Below, piece by piece: positions 12,871-19,966 of a stretch of DNA of 19,966 nt. The DNA lies in the NCBI GenBank assembly GCA_945898105.1, contig CAMDHL010000009.1, positions 1 to 19,966 of the forward strand, given 5' to 3'. The position numbers and the translations under genes were made by a program. Positions within the stretch are counted from its first letter, which is position 1. Each line of letters begins with the position of its first letter. Source of the DNA: Comamonas sp. lk. GTDB taxonomy: Bacteria; Pseudomonadota; Gammaproteobacteria; Burkholderiales; Burkholderiaceae_C. A model generated the notes under the pieces. That model was not told the DNA's origin. It did not search any database and saw only the letters and a program-made list of their open reading frames with translations.

Positions 12871-15110
12871 AAACTGTTAGTCAAACCAGCGGTCTGCTGG
12901 ACGAGGTGGAAGGCGTGGTGCAAGGCCATCGCGACGGCCACGGATTTGTATCCCGCGATGACGGGGCCCCCGACATTTATTTGCCGCCCAATGAAATGCG
13001 CGCTGTCTTGCACAAAGACCGCGTCAAGGCGCGCATCGTTCGTAGCGACCGCAAGGGTCGACCAGAAGGCCGCGTGCTGGAAATTCTGGAGCGTTCTAAT
13101 CAACCCATCATCGGGCGCTTATTGCAAGAGAGTGGCGTGTGGTTAGTGGCGCCTGAAGACAAGCGCTATGGCCAGGATATCTTGATTCCACGCGGTGCGA
13201 CTGGTACTGCGCGCACCGGTCAAGTTGTAGTGGTCGAGTTGGTAGAGCCACCAGCCCTGTATGGGCAACCGGTAGGGCGTATTAGCGAGGTGCTGGGCGA
13301 GGTGGATGACCCCGGTATGGAGATTGAAATCGCGGTACGCAAATACAGCGTTCCGCATGAATTTTCTGCCGCTTGTTTGGCACAAGCCAAAGCATTACCC
13401 GACACCGTGCGTGCGCAGGATCTGGTCGGGCGTGTGGACCTTAGCGATGTGCCTTTGGTGACGATTGATGGCGAAGACGCGCGCGATTTTGACGATGCGG
13501 TGTACTGCGAACCGGCCACCTTGGGGCGCGGTAAAAATGCCGCTAAAGGCTGGCGTTTGTTGGTAGCGATTGCCGATGTGAGCCATTATGTGGAAAACGG
13601 TGCCGCCATCGACATCGATGCTTACGATCGCGCCACCAGCGTTTATTTCCCGCGCCGGGTCATCCCCATGTTGCCGGAAAAACTCTCCAACGGTTTGTGC
13701 TCTCTCAACCCCGAAGTGGACCGTTTGTGCATGGTCTGCGACATGCTTGTCACCGACGATGGTACGGTGCAGGCCTACCAGTTTTACCCGGCGGTGATGT
13801 GGAGCCATGCACGCTTTACTTATACCGAGGTGGCGGCGATTTTGGGTAACACCCGTGGCCCCGAAGCCATGAAGCGCAGAGCACTGGTGCCGCACCTTCT
13901 GCATTTGCATGGGGTCTATGAGTCCTTGCTCAAAGCGCGCCAAAGACGGGGCGCTGTGGACTTTGAAACCACCGAAACGCAGATCTTATGTGACGAGAAT
14001 GGCCGTATCGAAAAAATTGTTCCGCGCACGCGCAATGTGGCCCACCGCTTGATTGAAGAAGCGATGTTGGCGGCCAATGTTTGCAGCGCAGACTTCATCA
14101 TGCAAAGCAAACACGCGGGCTTGTTTCGCGTGCACGAAGGCCCGACGCCAGAAAAGCTCGAAGCCTTACGCGCTTATATCAAGGCCCTGGGCTTGGGCAT
14201 CAGTTTGAGTGAGGCCCCCAAGCCTGGTGATTTCCAGTCCATCGCCCAGGCCACCAAAGACCGGCCCGATGCACAGCAAATCCACGCCATGCTTTTACGC
14301 TCTATGCAGCAGGCCATTTACACCCCCGCCAATAGCGGGCATTTCGGCTTGGCCTTTGATGCGTACACGCATTTCACCAGCCCGATACGGCGTTACCCTG
14401 ACCTCTTGGTCCACCGCGTTATCAAAGCCGTGCTGGCCGATGCGCGCTACCACCTCCCCGTGCTGCCGCTGCCGGGGGAAGCCCATGCGAAGCTGGCGCG
14501 ACGGTTGGAGAAAGGCAAGTCGGCCAAAGCAGTGGAACCCGGAGTCAAGCCGAAAAAAGTGAGCGCTGAAAATCTGGCCTGGCAGGCTGCGGGCTTGCAT
14601 TGCAGCGCCAATGAACGCCGCGCCGACGAGGCCAGCCGCGATGTGGAGGCCTGGCTCAAGTGCAAGTACATGTACGAGCATTTAGGCGAGGAATACAGCG
14701 GCGTGGTGACGGCGGCCACCTCATTCGGTCTGTTTGTTACGCTTGATGCGATGTACGTTGAAGGCCTGGTACACATTACCGAATTGGGCGGCGAGTATTT
14801 CCGCTTTGACGAAGTGCGGCAGGAATTGCGCGGCGAACGCACCGGCATCCGTTATGCCATCGGCACCCGGGTTGATATTCAAGTCAGCCGTGTGGACCTC
14901 GATGGCCGCAAGATTGATTTCCGCCTAGTGCAAGGCAGCTTGATGCCAGTGGGCAAAAGCCATCTGGATAAGTTGCCTGCGCCTGCGCGCAGTGGCCGCG
15001 GTAAGCCCGCAAAAGCGCCGCCTGCGGCCAAAGGTCTGCGCAGCAAAAACGCGGGCAGTGCGACTAAGAAAGCGGCTGCCAAAGCCAAGTCACCGCGTAA
15101 GCGGCGCTAA
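12867..15110 (+). CDS. rnr: Ribonuclease R (RNB/S1 exoribonuclease), about 747 aa
   Basis: A processive 3'-5' exoribonuclease that degrades structured RNA. It has cold-shock RNA-binding domains (about 15-160), the RNB catalytic domain (about 195-540) with DGEDARDFDDA (Asp201, 207, 209, 210 hold the metals) and HFTSPIRRYPDLLVHR, an S1 domain (about 610-690) and a Lys/Ala/Arg-rich tail. The helical N-terminal domain of E. coli RNase R is missing. The start is uncertain. No ATG, GTG or TTG lies in frame between GTG 12816, inside the antisense tRNA-Leu, and GTG 12906, inside the first domain. I place it at ATC 12867, seven bases after GAGAG (12855-12859), giving KTVSQTSGLLDEVEG. Either GTG, or a sequence error, remains possible. 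Confidence 0.9.
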   Translation: MKTVSQTSGLLDEVEGVVQGHRDGHGFVSRDDGAPDIYLPPNEMRAVLHKDRVKARIVRSDRKGRPEGRVLEILERSNQPIIGRLLQESGVWLVAPEDKRYGQDILIPRGATGTARTGQVVVVELVEPPALYGQPVGRISEVLGEVDDPGMEIEIAVRKYSVPHEFSAACLAQAKALPDTVRAQDLVGRVDLSDVPLVTIDGEDARDFDDAVYCEPATLGRGKNAAKGWRLLVAIADVSHYVENGAAIDIDAYDRATSVYFPRRVIPMLPEKLSNGLCSLNPEVDRLCMVCDMLVTDDGTVQAYQFYPAVMWSHARFTYTEVAAILGNTRGPEAMKRRALVPHLLHLHGVYESLLKARQRRGAVDFETTETQILCDENGRIEKIVPRTRNVAHRLIEEAMLAANVCSADFIMQSKHAGLFRVHEGPTPEKLEALRAYIKALGLGISLSEAPKPGDFQSIAQATKDRPDAQQIHAMLLRSMQQAIYTPANSGHFGLAFDAYTHFTSPIRRYPDLLVHRVIKAVLADARYHLPVLPLPGEAHAKLARRLEKGKSAKAVEPGVKPKKVSAENLAWQAAGLHCSANERRADEASRDVEAWLKCKYMYEHLGEEYSGVVTAATSFGLFVTLDAMYVEGLVHITELGGEYFRFDEVRQELRGERTGIRYAIGTRVDIQVSRVDLDGRKIDFRLVQGSLMPVGKSHLDKLPAPARSGRGKPAKAPPAAKGLRSKNAGSATKKAAAKAKSPRKRR

Positions 15111-15111
15111 C

Positions 15112-15135
15112 AGCTGCTAACCGGCGGGCAGCTTT
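15112..15135. terminator. Weak hairpin between the convergent rnr and aldolase genes
   Basis: AGCTGC (15112-15117) pairs with GCAGCT (15128-15133), followed by TT. The stem is short and the T run minimal, but it lies exactly in the 34-base convergent gap. Confidence 0.35.
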
Positions 15136-15144
15136 AAATGGCGT

Positions 15145-15822
15145 TCAGTCCGGTGCTGCCGTGCTTTGACTGGCCTGCACATCCTGCGCAAACTGGGCCA
15201 TGGCGGTCTCGGTCACCGGGTCGGTGGCGAGGCTGGCTATCAACTCGGCTTTGAGTGTGGCGGCCGCAGCGCCAGCGGCGATCAGGCGCGTCAGCACATC
15301 AGCCGACGCAATGCTGGCGGCTAGCAAATCCGTGCCCAGCGCCTGCATGGCCACGCAGGCCCCGACCAGGGCCCAGACATCGCGCCCGGCTATTTGCAAA
15401 CGCCCCAAGTAGGGTGCCACATAATGCGCGCCTTGCTGACGTGACCATAGCAATTGCACCGGGTTGGCAACCCCGGTAATCAAGAGGCTCAGACCGCGCG
15501 CGTGCACTGCTTCCATCAGTGGCGCCCAGTCCGCATGGCAAGGCAATTTGATGGTGAGTTGTATGCCGACACCCACACTTTGCTTTTGCAAGACATCCAT
15601 CCATGCATGGGCCTCCTGCAAATCCGCACGCGGCAGTTGCAGCATCAGCGCGCGCAGTCCTTTGTCTGAGGCCTGTCCCATCAGTCGTTGGTAGGCAGGC
15701 AATGTCACCGATAGGCCGGCGCGGTGCACGAGCGTAGGGTTGGTGGTGGCCCCCGCAATCTGCGGGCATCCGGGTGGCAGTTGCCAGTCGCGGTGATCGG
15801 CGGAATCGACAAACAATTTCAT
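15145..15822 (-). CDS. Transaldolase-family protein, fructose-6-phosphate aldolase-like, 225 aa
   Basis: A small class I aldolase of the TalC/FSA group, which cleaves fructose 6-phosphate to dihydroxyacetone and glyceraldehyde 3-phosphate or acts as a transaldolase. Visible are FVDSAD with Asp6, GATTNPTLV (24-32), the Schiff-base lysine Lys92 in LTIKLP, and VAPYLGRL near residue 135. The length fits FSA (220) rather than the 316-aa classical transaldolase. The ATG overlaps the stop of the ROK gene as ATGA, so it is translationally coupled and last in the mutarotase-repressor-aldolase operon. The sugar-locus setting supports a role in ketose or ketose-phosphate metabolism. Which of the two reactions it performs is not settled by sequence. 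Confidence 0.85.
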   Translation of the reverse strand: MKLFVDSADHRDWQLPPGCPQIAGATTNPTLVHRAGLSVTLPAYQRLMGQASDKGLRALMLQLPRADLQEAHAWMDVLQKQSVGVGIQLTIKLPCHADWAPLMEAVHARGLSLLITGVANPVQLLWSRQQGAHYVAPYLGRLQIAGRDVWALVGACVAMQALGTDLLAASIASADVLTRLIAAGAAAATLKAELIASLATDPVTETAMAQFAQDVQASQSTAAPD

Positions 15823-17096
15823 ACTTTGTCGCGCTTGAGAAAAATATCTTTATCCGGAAAAAACTGGCTATGCAGTGGTAGTAATGCGCCGCCTAACGCG
15901 CGGGCATAGGGGCCAATCTGGCCCATCAGCAATTGGGGCTGATACATACCGTCAAACGCGTAATCGGCCAGTCCGGCCTGAGTGCGCTCTAGCAGGGCTT
16001 GCATCAGCGGCGGCGCCAGCGCGCCATCGAGCACGACTGCGTCCAGGTCTAGCAGGGCCGCAGCACTGGTCACGGTCATAGCCAGCGCGCTGGCGCTTTG
16101 CTCCAGCCACGGACCGGTGTATGCGGCGTATGCGCTGTCCATAATCGTCGGGCTTTGCAGCAACAATGGATCGTGGCCGGCTTGCAGCAAGCTTTGTTCC
16201 AACTGCCAGCCCGAGGCCATTTGCAGCAATTGCGGAGGCGGCCCGGCGCGCTGCTGGGTTGATGCCTGTCCTAGGGCCACTGGTAGCGATCCGATGGCGC
16301 CGGCATTACCACGCTCGCCACCCATGATGTGGCCCGCCAGTACCAGTGCGCCACCGATAAAAGTGCCGGCATAGATGTACAAAAAACTGCTGATGCTTTG
16401 GCCGTGGCCTTGCAAGAGTTCTGCCACGCAAGCCGCCGTGGTGTCTTTGGCAAAGTCCACCGGTAGCTCGGTGCGCGCCTGCACCCGGGCATGTAAGTCC
16501 ACATGTTCCCATCGCGCCAGCGCTTGCGCGGCGTGGCCGCCCAGCATGTCCGCCCATTGGTGCAGAAACAAAGGTGCGGTCAGTCCAATGCCCACCACGC
16601 GCGGCCAGGCATTGCCCAGACGCTGGCGGAGCACATCCAGGCCCTGCACGATTTGGGGAATCACCAGGTCTGGGTCCGGGTATTCGTAGCGGTAGTCCAG
16701 ACGCTCAACGATGGCGCCGCAAAAATCGGCCACCACCAGTTGCAGGCTGCGCCGCCCCAGTTGTACGCCGATGCTGTAAGCGCCCTTGGGGTTGAGCGAC
16801 AGCGGCACCGAGGGTTGGCCAATGCGTCCGCGCACCCGGTCTTGCTTGATCAGCAGGCCATCATCGAGCAAGCGGCCCACAATGACGGCGACCGTCTGGC
16901 TGGACAAATGCGTCATGCGCGCCAGGTCGGCTTTGGGAATGGCACCGTGGTGGCGTATGGCTTGCAAGACGATGCGCTCGTTGAACTGGCGCATGCCCAT
17001 ATGGTTGGAGCCGCGCATGCGCCGTGTATCACCAGCGCCGGTGGTTTCCGGGAGGGTGCTGCTGGGAGCGGGGTTAGGGACTTCGTCGATGGCCAT
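15819..17096 (-). CDS. ROK-family transcriptional repressor (FrcR-like), 425 aa
   Basis: An N-terminal winged helix-turn-helix (about 38-95; FNERIVLQAIRHHGAIPKAD, LSSQTVAVIVGRLLDDGLL) is joined to a ROK sugar-kinase-like domain. The kinase part is degenerate. The ROK zinc motif C-x-C-G-x2-G-C is absent, and the usual GxAGExGH sugar-binding loop reads GNAGAIGS. It should therefore be a sensor and not an enzyme. No good Shine-Dalgarno precedes the ATG at 17096; internal starts at residues 27, 33 or 35 are possible and would retain the whole DNA-binding domain. It lies 6 bases after the mutarotase gene. It probably represses both its own operon and frcB, in line with the shared AT-rich inverted repeats at 17712-17753 and 18600-18620. 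Confidence 0.9.
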   Translation of the reverse strand: MAIDEVPNPAPSSTLPETTGAGDTRRMRGSNHMGMRQFNERIVLQAIRHHGAIPKADLARMTHLSSQTVAVIVGRLLDDGLLIKQDRVRGRIGQPSVPLSLNPKGAYSIGVQLGRRSLQLVVADFCGAIVERLDYRYEYPDPDLVIPQIVQGLDVLRQRLGNAWPRVVGIGLTAPLFLHQWADMLGGHAAQALARWEHVDLHARVQARTELPVDFAKDTTAACVAELLQGHGQSISSFLYIYAGTFIGGALVLAGHIMGGERGNAGAIGSLPVALGQASTQQRAGPPPQLLQMASGWQLEQSLLQAGHDPLLLQSPTIMDSAYAAYTGPWLEQSASALAMTVTSAAALLDLDAVVLDGALAPPLMQALLERTQAGLADYAFDGMYQPQLLMGQIGPYARALGGALLPLHSQFFPDKDIFLKRDKV

Positions 17097-17102
17097 AGTG
17101 GA

Positions 17103-17543
17103 TCAAAGCAGTATCACGCCTTTGCAAAACAGGGCATTGCCGTAAGCCGTGCCTTCGCCACTTTGCACAATTAGGCTGGCGTCTTTGACGCGCTCGTAAA
17201 ACGCAAAACGCTCCACCGGCTGGACTGCTGTGGGCTTACCCATGATGTGTTCGACCAAGTGCACCACGGCCTGCTGGGCCCCGGTGCGGTGCGTGGGTGG
17301 GCTATGGCAGACATGCATGTAAGCGGCTGGTGGGTTCACATCGGTCGCCAGCGGGAAGACGGAGAGCACGGCGCGGCTGACACGCTCCAGACTGTGACCG
17401 GGTAGGCGCACTACTGGCCGGCCCTGGGCTAGCAAGTCGGCAGTGAAATTGGCATCCACCACAGCCACCCATTCGCCATGGCCCATGGCACTTAAGTGCA
17501 TCAGCAATTCTGGGGTGAGCAGGGGGTCTAGTCCGATTAGCAT
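17103..17543 (-). CDS. FucU/RbsD-family sugar mutarotase, 146 aa
   Basis: A member of the RbsD/FucU family, which interconverts anomers or ring forms of sugars (fucose alpha/beta, ribose pyranose/furanose). The family hallmark MGHGEWVAVVDANF includes His22 and Asp30. The C-terminal YGNALFCKGVI corresponds to the usual YGNxxLxKGV. The length (146) is closer to FucU (140) than to RbsD (139-141 with a different N terminus), but the specificity cannot be named. GGAG lies about eight bases before the ATG. As first gene of the operon with a ROK repressor and an FSA-like aldolase, next to an Frc-type transporter, it may supply the ring form of the imported ketose for phosphorylation. Confidence 0.88.
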   Translation of the reverse strand: MLIGLDPLLTPELLMHLSAMGHGEWVAVVDANFTADLLAQGRPVVRLPGHSLERVSRAVLSVFPLATDVNPPAAYMHVCHSPPTHRTGAQQAVVHLVEHIMGKPTAVQPVERFAFYERVKDASLIVQSGEGTAYGNALFCKGVILL

Positions 17544-17837
17544 GTGCTGACTCCAGCGCGTTGGGTGGTGAAACAGGGTTTTTGATGAGCGTATGTGAAT
17601 TTTGCGCCCAAAGTAGTGCTGGACGGGTGTGACAGGGTTTGCGGGATGTTCATATCAAGCTAAAGTAATGCGATGCCCGCAAGCATGCCACATTTCAAAC
17701 CGCAGGTCTATTAGTAAAACTACTAGATTTAATTAATATTTTGAACTTTTCAACGCTTGTTTGCCGCTGCGACAGACGCTCCAGATGGCGGGTCAAACCT
17801 CCCAACCTATGCGGTCAAACGGTGTCCCTGCGACGGG
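17544..17837. promoter_or_regulatory. Promoter/operator region of the mutarotase-repressor-aldolase operon
   Basis: 294 bases with no gene. The AT-rich block at 17711-17753 stands out against its surroundings. It holds TAGTA/TACTA (17712-17716, 17721-17725), the palindrome TTAATTAA (17729-17736) and TTGAA/TTCAA (17741-17745, 17749-17753). On the minus strand TTGAAA (17753-17748) is a possible -35 box. GATTTAATTA (17726-17735) differs by one base from a sequence in the frcB promoter. Confidence 0.55.
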
Positions 17838-18470
17838 CTAATTTGCTTGCTCGATGACCCAATCGGCACGGTGCTTCGATGCCGCTACTAAGCGGGCGTT
17901 GGGTTCATCCGTGGTGGCGATCCATTGCAGAGCGTCGGCGCGTTCTCGGCCGAAACGCATGTGGCGCTCCAGCAGGCGGCGCTGGCGTTCTGTGTCGTCC
18001 AGTGCTACGTACCAGGCTTCGTCGAGCAGGCCGCGGACCGCGTCCCACGGAGCGGTATCGAGTAAGAGGTAATTGCCTTCGGTAATGATCAGGCGGGTGT
18101 CGCTATGCACCGCGATGGCACCGGCAATGCCTTCTTCCAGTTCGCGCCGAAACTCTGGTGCGTAAATCGTTTCGCCCGGCTGTTGCTTGCGGATTCGGTG
18201 CAAAAGGTCAACATAGCCCAATGCATCAAAGGTGTCCTGCGCGCCTTTGCGCCCGGCGCGGCCCAGGCGCTGCAACTCCGAGTTTGCGAGGTGAAAACCG
18301 TCCATGGGTACGACCTGTACCTGTGGCCCCAGCGCCTGCAAAAGCTGCCCAGCGAGGGTTGATTTACCGGCGCCTGGCGGTGCCGCAATTCCCAGCACAC
18401 GGCGCCCGCCTGCAGCCAGCAAGGCCCGTGCACGCCGTAGCGCAGCGGCGGGAAGTTGATTGGGGTCCAT
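17838..18470 (-). CDS. frcK: P-loop sugar/nucleoside kinase-like protein (FrcK-like), 210 aa
   Basis: A small P-loop kinase of the uridine-kinase/PanK-like group. The Walker A sequence is GIAAPPGAGKST (27-38, Lys36), followed by VPMDGFHLAN, where the Asp is the usual catalytic or magnesium residue. ITEGNYLLLD is the Walker B-like strand, and the LID-type segment is ERHMRFGRERADALQW. FrcK proteins of this type accompany the rhizobial FrcBCA fructose/mannose/ribose transporter, and their exact substrate is uncertain. GAGG lies seven bases before the ATG. The gene is divergent from frcB across a 259-base shared regulatory region. The assignment rests on sequence type plus this neighbour; annotation as a plain nucleoside kinase would also be defensible. 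Confidence 0.82.
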   Translation of the reverse strand: MDPNQLPAAALRRARALLAAGGRRVLGIAAPPGAGKSTLAGQLLQALGPQVQVVPMDGFHLANSELQRLGRAGRKGAQDTFDALGYVDLLHRIRKQQPGETIYAPEFRRELEEGIAGAIAVHSDTRLIITEGNYLLLDTAPWDAVRGLLDEAWYVALDDTERQRRLLERHMRFGRERADALQWIATTDEPNARLVAASKHRADWVIEQAN

Positions 18471-18599
18471 AGCTAAGCCTCGTTGTTCCGTGGGAAATCC
18501 GTTTCATTGTCGGCTAAAGCACCTTCCGAGCTGACCAAAGAAGCAGCAAAACCGCCCAAAAACCACCGAAATCAGCAAAAACCAAGGGTTTTCCATTAT

Positions 18600-18638
18600 T
18601 AAATCAACTTGATTTATTTAGTTAAACGGGAATATAGT
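18600..18638 (+). promoter_or_regulatory. frcB promoter with an overlapping 17-bp palindromic operator
   Basis: TAAATCAACTTGATTTA (18600-18616) is a perfect palindrome. Its right half contains the -35 box TTGATT (18609-18614), which lies 18 bases from the -10 TATAGT (18633-18638). A protein bound there would block RNA polymerase. AT-rich palindromes are typical ROK-repressor sites. GATTTATTTA (18611-18620) matches the other operator block but for one base. The remainder of 18471-18599 shows only a small AAAACC/GGTTTT inverted repeat (18578-18592). Confidence 0.65.
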
Positions 18639-18729
18639 TCCACCACGCTGAAAAGTTGAAGCGTAGGAACCGGGGAAATTCATCCCCGATAAGCCAACAC
18701 CGATTGATACCCTTCCTAGGAGAGCAAGC

Positions 18730-19722
18730 TTGAAAAAATCCACCACTCTGGCATTGACTGCCATCGCCTTTGCCGCTTCGGCCGCTACTTCCGCTTTTGC
18801 CGCTGAGACCGTGATCGGCCTGATCACCAAGACTGAAAGCAACCCCTTTTTCGTGAAAATGAAAGAAGGCGCTGACGCTGCCGCCAAGGCCGCAGGCGCC
18901 AAATTGCTGAGCGCAGCGGGCAAGCAGGACGGCGACACCGCCAGCCAAATCAGCGCCATGGAAAACATGGTCGCCGCAGGTGCCAAAACCATTCTCATCA
19001 CCTCTTCTGGTGACGCCATCGTCCCCACGATCAAGAAGATCCGCGCCCAAGGCGTGCAAGTGATCGCGTTGGACAGTCCGGTCGCTGAGGCTGACGCTCT
19101 GTTCGCCACCAACAACTACAAAGCCGGCGAATTGATCGGCCAATACGCCAAGGCAGCCCTAGCTGGCAAAAAGCCAGTGATCGCGACGATGGACTTGTTC
19201 CCCGGTCACCCGGTGGGCGCGCAGCGTCACAACGGCTTTCTGGCGGGTTACGGCCTGAAATCACTGGATGCCAAGAGCAACGAGCTGGCTCAGCCGGCTG
19301 AAGTGGTCTGCATGGCAGATAGCTTTGGCGACGCTGCCAAAGCCCAGACCGGCATGGAAAACTGCTTGCAAAAGAACCCCAACATCAACGTGGTGTATGC
19401 CATCAATGAACCCGCTGCTGCGGGTGCTTATAAAGCACTTAAAGCCGCAGGCAAGGAAAAAGATGTGGTTATCCTGGGCGTTGACGGCATGTGCAGCAAC
19501 GGTGTGGGCAACGTCGAAAAAGGCGTGATCGCTGCCACCAGCATGCAATATCCCTTGAAGATGGCAGCACTTGGCGTCGCTGCCGGCGTGCAATATGCCA
19601 AGGACAACAAGCGCCAATCTGGTTACACCGACACCGGTGTGGACCTGGTCGCCGCCAAGCCCATGGCTGGCGTAAAGAGCATCGACACCAAGATCGCCCG
19701 CGCACAGTGCTGGGGTGAGTAA
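18730..19722 (+). CDS. frcB: Periplasmic sugar-binding protein of an Frc-type ABC transporter, 330 aa
   Basis: A type I periplasmic binding protein. The signal peptide (about 1-24) has a Lys-Lys start, an Ala/Leu-rich core and a cleavage site after SAFA, and the mature protein starts AETVIGLITKTESNPFFVKM. Two Rossmann-like lobes follow, with TSSGDAIVPTIKKI, ALDSPV and VVYAINEPAAAGAYKAL as recognisable binding-cleft segments. Cys199, Cys216, Cys254 and Cys327 could form disulfides. It resembles FrcB, which binds fructose and also mannose or ribose in rhizobia. It starts with TTG, supported by AGGAGAG five bases upstream (18718-18724). It is followed by hairpins and the start of a permease, and the ROK repressor operator lies over its promoter. 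Exact ligand unknown. Confidence 0.9.
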   Translation: MKKSTTLALTAIAFAASAATSAFAAETVIGLITKTESNPFFVKMKEGADAAAKAAGAKLLSAAGKQDGDTASQISAMENMVAAGAKTILITSSGDAIVPTIKKIRAQGVQVIALDSPVAEADALFATNNYKAGELIGQYAKAALAGKKPVIATMDLFPGHPVGAQRHNGFLAGYGLKSLDAKSNELAQPAEVVCMADSFGDAAKAQTGMENCLQKNPNINVVYAINEPAAAGAYKALKAAGKEKDVVILGVDGMCSNGVGNVEKGVIAATSMQYPLKMAALGVAAGVQYAKDNKRQSGYTDTGVDLVAAKPMAGVKSIDTKIARAQCWGE

Positions 19723-19769
19723 TCGGCATCGCACCGGCTAAGCGTTGCTTGGCTGATGCCTTGTACCCG

Positions 19770-19825
19770 TGCACTGCACTTGGGCAGTGCAAAAAATCGA
19801 AAGTTCGCTATGGCGGACTTTCGAT
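19770..19825 (+). terminator. Tandem hairpins between frcB and the permease gene
   Basis: The first stem is TGCACTGC/GCAGTGCA (19770-19777, 19784-19791). The second is ATCGAAAGTTCGC (19796-19808) with GCGGACTTTCGAT (19813-19825), 13 bp with one G-T pair and a TATG loop. A true T run is absent. They probably protect the 3' end of frcB mRNA and reduce read-through, so that the binding protein exceeds the permease. Confidence 0.55.
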
Positions 19826-19890
19826 TCCGTCTTTATGCACCGCCTGATACAGCGCATCGGCTGACGCTATCTATCTTTTGAATTGACGCT

Positions 19891-19966
19891 ATGAATTCAC
19901 TAAAAGCCAATCTCCCTCCGATGGGCACGTTAGGCCCGGCGCTCGCTCTGGTATTGGCGTGCACAT
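19891..19966 (+). CDS. frcC: Start of a probable sugar ABC transporter permease (FrcC-like), truncated by the window end
   Basis: An ATG opens a frame that reads MNSLKANLPPMGTLGPALALVLACT and runs off the window. A short polar N terminus followed by a hydrophobic stretch fits the first membrane segment of an RbsC/FrcC-type permease, which is expected after frcB. No good Shine-Dalgarno is visible. A 9-base direct repeat TGACGCTAT (19862-19870, 19884-19892) flanks and overlaps the start. The call rests mainly on gene order. Confidence 0.6.
   Translation, partial: MNSLKANLPPMGTLGPALALVLACT

Overview
The window is chromosomal DNA of a betaproteobacterium, most likely a Burkholderiales/Comamonadaceae-type organism. 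This is judged from protein style, moderately high GC, an S-adenosylhomocysteine (SAH) riboswitch and the frc-type sugar locus. Nothing in it looks like phage, an insertion sequence or CRISPR.

Region 1 (1-950): a tRNA-Ile(CAU) gene is split after the anticodon by a 210-nt group I intron closely resembling the Azoarcus tRNA-Ile ribozyme. It is followed by a small SCP2-domain gene on the minus strand and a tRNA-Arg(ACG) with an extended -10 promoter and a strong terminator.

Region 2 (1210-11676) is the centrepiece, a C1/corrinoid methyl-transfer island. In order it encodes a GlxA/GbdR-like AraC regulator, a B12-binding corrinoid protein, a DUF1638 protein, a small 'virulence factor' family protein, a Cys-rich MTHFR C-terminal-type protein, a MetF-like methylenetetrahydrofolate reductase, a pterin-binding methyltetrahydrofolate:corrinoid methyltransferase, a 2Fe-2S/ASKHA corrinoid reactivase, a BetA-type choline dehydrogenase, and a zinc homocysteine S-methyltransferase preceded by an SAH riboswitch. 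The homocysteine, folate and B12 modules normally fused in MetH are here separate polypeptides. A RamA/RACE-type reactivase replaces the AdoMet activation domain. My best model is a split cobalamin methionine synthase with its own methyl-folate supply, tied to choline/glycine-betaine metabolism. No MttB-type betaine or trimethylamine methyltransferase lies in the window.

Region 3 (11759-15110): an EamA-family exporter, a tRNA-Leu(CAG) on the minus strand, and RNase R, whose start region overlaps the tRNA-Leu promoter and lacks a normal start codon.

Region 4 (15145-19966) is a fructose-type (frc) locus. A minus-strand operon encodes a FucU/RbsD mutarotase, a ROK repressor and a fructose-6-phosphate-aldolase-like transaldolase. 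An FrcK-like kinase is divergent from the periplasmic sugar-binding protein FrcB, followed by the start of a probable permease FrcC. AT-rich inverted repeats sharing a GATTTAWTTA core lie in both regulatory regions and are candidate operators of the ROK protein.
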